From: Castanea sativa
Lineage: Eukaryota; Streptophyta; Magnoliopsida; Fagales; Fagaceae
Length of the DNA stretch: 64,000 nucleotides
Direction: 5' to 3'
Assembly: GCF_040712315.1 (NCBI RefSeq)
Contig: NC_134013.1
Location: forward strand, 39,961,001 to 40,025,000
Shown here: positions 58,217 to 64,000 of the stretch, piece after piece
How positions within the stretch are numbered: the stretch's first letter is position 1
How the letters are laid out: every line of letters begins with the position of its first letter
The notes under the pieces: generated by a model
Database searches by the model: none
Seen by the model: only the letters and a program-made list of their open reading frames with translations
Told to the model about the DNA's origin: nothing
Made by a program: the position numbers and the translations under genes

Positions 58217-59585
58217 GTCTTCGTCTCAGACTAGAAAATACATATCATAGACTTAAAAAGACGCAAACTTGTAGTCATGTTTTTGCCAACATTCAATCTA
58301 TTGAACCTAATATTATTAATAATTCAGCACTAAAATAGCTTGGAGAAGGCAAGTTCTTCGGTTTGGACACCAGTTACCTTGAAACAAATTCTCTCTTTCT
58401 CTCTCTAAGCTCTTGTCACATATATTTATTATTTTTCCAGTAGTTCTCACTATTTCATGAAAAATGAAGGATGCAATCATATGTAGTACATAGCACTAAA
58501 AATTACAAAGCACTAAAAATTGTATATAAATGTGGTAGTAAAATTATAAGAATTTAAATCCAGACAAATGGTCAATATACTTCATTTTAAAAATTCAATA
58601 CACTTGTGAGTCTTAAAATGCCTCATGATTGTGCTAAGATTGCTTTGTATGATATGGAAAAATTTAATGGATGTCTTACGAATATTGATTTATGTTATAT
58701 TTTTTAAAAAAAATTTAAAGAAAAAGAAAAAAAATTAATTTTTTTTAGTTATTTTTTATATTTCCCATAGAAATGTATTAAAACTTTCTTTAAATAGTTT
58801 ATTATTAATAGCGTAACAACACTGGTTAACATGATGCTTATAACATAAGGAATTTTCTTGTTTTACTTGATGAGTTAAATGGGCCAGTTTTAGGACTTCT
58901 ATTATGATTAAGCTTCTATTTAAGCTGCTGTCCCACAATCTTATTTGACTTATGTGATCTGATCCGCACTCCATTAATCCTGAATAATGATTGCGGACCA
59001 ACAGTACATAGTAGTAGTACACATAAAAGGTCAAATGACTAAAAAGAGAAAAAAAAAAGAAAAAAAAAAAGAGGATATTTGTCTGTGCACTTCTTACTTA
59101 ATGACTTCTGGAATAAGTTTTTGTTTGATAGATTACATTGTTGACAAGTTCATACCCATGGTTCGCTCTTTTAGTTTCATGCAATAGAAAAATGCTAGTG
59201 CCATAGAATAATTTACAACTTTTATTATAACTTGCCCACGTGGTGAGTTATGAGTGGTAGAAATATGGACTCATAATTTTATTTTCACCACTCACAAATC
59301 GACACATAAATCATTTTGTAGCACATTTCTCCAAATAATATGTACCAATAGCAATCTTGAACATGACTTGTGCTCAATGCCTTAGTGCACTGGATGCGTT
59401 GGGATACAGACACATGTTCAGTGTTCGTATCCTAACAGATTTAGTGCAATTGATGCACTAGACAGAATCCCAACCCTACAATCTTTATACCATTCAATTT
59501 CATTAATGAATTGGTAAAATTTCACAACTAAGGCACAGTAAATGAGTTAGAAAAAAACAATGATCATATTAACAAAAATAAAAAA
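58217..59585. other. Non-coding, no gene seen
   Basis: 58,222-58,345 continues the LTR-like sequence into which the small copia inserted. The rest is AT-rich; frames of 60-92 codons have no family signal. Confidence 0.55.
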
Positions 59586-59915
59586 GGCTAAATAACAATT
59601 GCACCCTCTAGCGTTATTTAAAATTCAGTTCTATTATGTAATTTCATATTTTTCCAATTTAGTTATCCTATCCTCTTCCGTTATAGGATTGTCATTTAGT
59701 ATCCCAAAAATGTCGTCACTTTAGGGGTTATTAACGGCATAATTTTTTATTTTCAAAAGATACTAACGATACAATTCTAACCCAAAAAAAAAAAAAATAG
59801 CGAAACAATTGAATTAAATAAATTTGAAAGTTACAAGATTGAATTAAATGAAAGTAAAATTTTAGGACTAAATTGAATTTTAAGCAAAATTAAAAGTTGT
59901 CATTTGTAATTTAGC
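59586..59915. mobile_element. Possible MITE, about 330 bp
   Basis: Left end 'ggctaaataacaattgca' and inverted right end 'agctaaattacaaatgac' form imperfect inverted repeats. Inside, 'aattcagttctattatgtaa' and 'ttaggactaaattgaatttt' are also roughly inverted. No target duplication is clear. Confidence 0.4.
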
Positions 59916-61880
59916 TGAAATAATATTACTATTCATTCGATTGAATAATTTTGAATTGAACATAGATAAGTTGTACTCAATTTAAACGTTCGAGGATTCA
60001 GGGTTCTCAATTTGACATAACCATGACCTGATCACACATGCATTTTTAAATGTAATCAAACGTGTCCAAATTAAGTGATACTAAATGCCAAACTAGACTA
60101 TATCGAATGAAAAGTAACTAGGCATGAAATTATAGGGAATAAGAAATTAAAGCGTTGGAAATTTGGAATAGACATACTTACATTTACGGAAAAGAAAAAA
60201 TCTACATTGCAAACGAGGCTAGATCTCTTTTTATGATAAATGAACAGAGTTTTGCTATGAAGTTGAACTATGTTCTTTTTGCTCCAATGAAACCTCTATT
60301 TATAGTTTTATACCGACGTTCTAACAAATTTTGTTAGTTTTTGTTCTACAGGGGTCATCGTGACCTTTATTAGGGTGTATTGTATCTTGTGTTGGCAATT
60401 GCGTTTCAAAAACCTTGTTTTTATATATTTGAATAAGTGTTAGCGTCATAGAGCCTACTAGAAGTCTACGTTGAAAACACAATAAAACAACTCAAGAAAT
60501 TGAAGTTCTGTTTCATCACAAATGCTAATCGATCGAGGTTTAGTGAAACCCATGAACTCCAGGCTCGACTCGGTCGACCAATCAAGCTTTTGAGAAGAGA
60601 GACTTTTAAGTCTACTATTTATGATGACCAAGTCACTTAGGAATCTATTAATTAATGCTATATTTTAGTATTCAATAAATCCTATATGGATTATATAATG
60701 CATCCAAAATCATATCAGTAAAAATTCCCTTATTTCAATATCTTTCCATGTTAATTTAATTTAATTTTTAACAATAACACTTGAGACAACGCGCTGAGGA
60801 TGAACTTTGAATGTGACATACATAACAATTCATATCACAAACATACGAGTGTCAAGAATAGTTTAAGAATATTTAAGCATACAAGTGTCTTAATTTGATG
60901 GTGAAGTTATTACTATCTTTAGAATTGTCTATTAGAAAAATACGGTAACGTTTGGTGAGAATTAGATATTGTGAAAATGGATCTTAATCTCTTAGGGTTT
61001 TTATGTTAATTCTACCATTAATTTTCCAAAATCCCATCTATTTATTTTGAAATGGGTAGATTAAATTTTACTACGTCACTTTCTTTTAAAATTTTTTTGA
61101 TTACCATTGTATTGATGTTGTGTTAAAATCCTATCTATATATTTCAAAATCGATAGATATGATTTTAAAAATGACGTGAGGAGTTACTTTTAAGAATTCT
61201 AAAGAATCATTATCTGATAGAGATAATAGTAACAATAATAAAAAATCATGGACTAAAGAAGTAGAGTAATGATGTTCACTTCAATGGTGCTTGCTCATTA
61301 TATGAATTGAAATGCACTTTAATGTTTCATATGTTTATGTTTTTGGATGTACTTTTTTTTTGTTGGCTGCTGAATGCTGATTACTAATTTGCAGAATATT
61401 AGTTATAGTTGTATTATGATTTTTTTTTAAAAGAAGAAAAAAATAAGAAGAGGTTTTAAAAATCTGTAATTATATACAAATAAACTATTTATTTTTTCAA
61501 AAAAGAAAAATGACAAACCCATTACTAATGAATTTGTTGCTTTCGTACGTGAAACACAGTATTCAAACTCTAATACAAAACACTGCAGAGTGCAAAGTTT
61601 TGGGTGAGAAGCGAGAAACCATTTTCTAATACAACGGTCGTGGACACACAATTCAATTATCTTTGATGGAGCATTTTAATATTAAATTAGTCTCATCTCA
61701 CGTTTTTAATATTAAACTAGCCTCATCACACACGTTTCGCACGTGAAATGAGGCTTTTTTTTTTTTTAGTGGTAGTAGCAAAAAAAAAATCTATGTTCTT
61801 TATTAAATATATAATTTTTATTTTAAAAATCTAATTTATAAGTGGATAAATAAATTTGAAAATTAATAGAAAAATGACCT
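59916..61880. other. Non-coding, no gene seen
   Basis: AT-rich. 60,370-60,630 has LTR-like phrases ('aatcgatcgaggttt', 'gactcggtcgaccaatcaag'), and 61,718-61,755 has a short inverted pair 'agcctcat...atgaggct'. No supported frame. Confidence 0.5.
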
Positions 61881-61889
61881 TATTTTTTA

Positions 61890-62270
61890 GGCAATGTTTT
61901 AGTGGAAGTTGTGGTTGTATTTTTACTGGATTGTCCTTTAGTTTTGTCTCTACTTAAACATAGGAATGTAAGAGTATTTTAGAATAAAAAAAATCTGGAT
62001 TGCCCTTCAGTTTTTTTTAATTTTTTAATTTTTTATATATATTTGGATTGGTTTTTAGATAAATGTGGGGTGTTTAACTTATTTTTTTTATTTAAAAAAA
62101 AAATAATAGACATATAGTTGCTTTGAAAAAGTGGGTTAGTGGAAGAGTGTTCCTATTTTGTAGGTAATATTTTAGTGCAAGTTAGACATGTATTTTTACC
62201 AAACTATCCTTTAGTTTTGTCTCTACTTAAACTTAGGGGTGTAGGAGTATTTCGGAACAAAAAAAAAATC
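61890..62270 (+). repeat. Direct repeat, about 260 bp apart
   Basis: The block 'tttttactggattgtccttt' (61,920) and 'tttttaccaaactatccttt' (62,193), each followed by 'agttttgtctctacttaaac' and 'aggagtattt'-like sequence, marks two copies at about 61,890-61,990 and 62,160-62,270. Confidence 0.75.
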
Positions 62271-62480
62271 CAGTTCAAATAGGAAAAATCCCTTAAATAG
62301 TAGTATAGATAATTAAAATGAATAAATGTTAAAGCATAAATGTATCGGAAAGAAAAGAATACAAACACTATTTTATTTTCCTTTCGCCCTCTCTTCTTCT
62401 TGATCCCTCGCAATTCATTTTGAGAAGAATTTGGACATTGTAAAACCTGCATTGACCCTGGGAAGACAGCTGTTACTATC

Positions 62481-62638
62481 CTATTTAAATCATTCACTAC
62501 CAAAAAAAGAAAAAAAGAAAAAAAAAAAAAAAAGAACAATTGTTCCTTTGTTTTTTAGAGAGTTTCAACCTATTTAAATCATTCACTACCAAAAAAAGAA
62601 AAAGAAAAAGAACAATTGTTCCCTTGTTAAATGTCCTA
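62481..62638 (+). repeat. 89-bp tandem duplication
   Basis: Both units start 'ctatttaaatcattcactac' (62,481 and 62,570), continue with a purine run and 'gaacaattgttcc'. The first unit has a longer poly(A) stretch. Confidence 0.88.
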
Positions 62639-62639
62639 C

Positions 62640-64000
62640 TTAATTTCTTTTTAGTTACTTTACAACATCGTCAATAAAGTAGTCACACAATTTGGTTTAA
62701 AAAAAAAAAAAAAAAAAGGCTGGCTGTGCGAGATATTATCCAGAAAGTTTGATTTAATGGTCGAAAAAGAGTGTTTAATTAATACAAAAGGAAGACAGCG
62801 ATAGCAATTATAGGACAAAATGATTAAAAAAAAATCTAGATAGCAATGATAATTAGACTTAACTCACACTGGTTGACAAACAAGACAACGAAAAGGTATT
62901 AGGTAGGGCGGGCATGCAAGCTCATTGTCTCACTGAAGATTTTTTCCAAGACAACAAAGGCTTCCAACAAATCAAAGTGAGAGTCAGATTAAAGTGTAAT
63001 AAAGAAGAGTGACGTACACGAGTCAAATCTAATCTATTCCTAAATGAAGTTGGCACGTAAAACGACTGGAGCTATAAAAGGAATTAAGCCACTAAGTTTT
63101 TGTCAGCACCCAAATGACTCACTTAAAGTTAGAGAAATGCAATAATTATGATAATATATATTTTTAGGGGGATACAAGATGATTAATTGGGGTAATAGTT
63201 CCTAGCTAGTATACAAAAGAGACATTTTATTAATTGGTTCGCATGCTTAAGTTGATGGTTTAAAACAAAATGGCATGATTAGAATTTAGGTAAAGAAAAA
63301 TATATTGTATCCGTTCTGGAACAAGCTAGGTTTCACTGTTTTTGTCTTGAGGTGGGCCACCGTCACAGACTCTATAATATATATAAAATATATATATATA
63401 TATATATATATATAGGTCTTGTAGTCTATTCTATCCTATATATGAAGATATAAAAGAGTCAGAATTCAGAAACCATGGTTTTATTTTCCCATTTTTACCT
63501 TCTTTTATCCAATATATTTTTCTTTTTCACCTTTCACGTTGATGACATTCTATTCTATCTTATCAAGAAGGGAAAGCTATAATATACAAGGGCATACAGT
63601 ACTGAGTTGAGTTGTCTTTGTTTACATCACACTCCGATACTCTCAGTCTGTTCTCTACTCAAAAAACATATCTGCATACCCATTGGTTTTCAAAGCTAGG
63701 TAGCTTGATTCAGCTGTATGGCCTACATTAATTCAGCTGTATTATTTATTTATTTATTTATTAATGTTCAATATTGTTATTCCTCTAATTTGATAGAAAA
63801 TCCTCAAAGCTTATTTGTATACTCAGTCAGAGGTTCTAATCGGATTCAAACCACCCGCTCTCACGTTTTAGCTAGGTTACCGATGACATTACCATCAATC
63901 TTGACTTTTATTTTTTTAAATAATAATATTTTTTAACGGATGAATCTTGCATTTCAGGTTGACTTGGCAAGTTTTTTTTAATTATTTATTTTAATTTCTT
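62640..64000. other. Non-coding, no gene seen; AT microsatellite at 63,388-63,413
   Basis: AT-rich with poly(A) near 62,700. The 72-codon frame at 63,718-63,936 has no family signal. 63,600-63,700 could be upstream sequence of a gene beyond the window, but nothing shows it. Confidence 0.5.

Noticed and set aside
63600..64000. Possible start of a host gene at the window end
   Set aside because: No frame with family signal and no recognisable splice or coding pattern.

Overview
This window reads as transposon-dense, gene-poor nuclear DNA from a flowering plant. It is AT-rich and full of microsatellites and plant-type repeats: Ty1/copia elements primed by initiator Met-tRNA, giant gypsy-like LTRs, an EEP/RT LINE, a tRNA-derived SINE, and CACTA, PIF/Harbinger and Mutator DNA elements. 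A captured fragment resembling the land-plant gene LIL3 and a plant mobile domain (PMD) gene also point to a land plant. The repeat style suggests a woody eudicot, possibly Fagales, but that is only an impression. I see no intact host gene; every recognisable coding region belongs to, or is carried by, a mobile element, and nearly all are broken.

Layout. (1) 3.2-12.7 kb: gypsy-like remnants. A gag-like transposon gene is split at 4370/6848 by a 2.5-kb solo LTR with 5-bp target duplications (TTGTG); a second giant LTR follows at 9.5-12.2 kb. (2) 14.0-15.4 kb: LTR-like sequence and an old copia RT fragment. (3) 15,416-29,139: one complete, minus-strand copia element with AAAAT target duplications and LTRs about 12 percent diverged. 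It has been entered three times: a PIF/Harbinger-type element in its 3' LTR (TTA duplications), an LTR in its integrase, and a 5.3-kb LINE near its 5' end (10-bp duplications). (4) 29-39.8 kb: solo LTRs with duplications TGAAC and CTAT[A/C], several MITEs and a SINE. (5) 40,332-52,961: a 12.6-kb Mutator-like element (MULE) with 115-bp, about 97 percent identical TIRs. It carries a mudrA-like transposase (+), a convergent five-exon PMD/MAIN-like gene (-), a captured LIL3-like fragment with a splice site, an RNase H fragment and subterminal arrays of inverted GTCGAG/CTCGAC motifs. It sits inside older LTR sequence. (6) 54,112-58,216: a small copia element (GTCTT duplications) whose left LTR holds a 1.75-kb CACTA element (AAT duplications). 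(7) 58-64 kb: non-coding DNA with MITE-like and tandem repeats.

The most notable object is the MULE: transposase and PMD gene face each other from opposite TIRs, the layout of mudrA and mudrB in maize MuDR. PMD proteins of the host (MAIN, MAIL1) act in transposon silencing. A second theme is decay: almost every premature stop in the MULE, the small copia, the LINE and the PMD gene sits where a Gln, Trp or Arg codon is expected and needs just one C-to-T or G-to-A change, as methylated-cytosine deamination would give.
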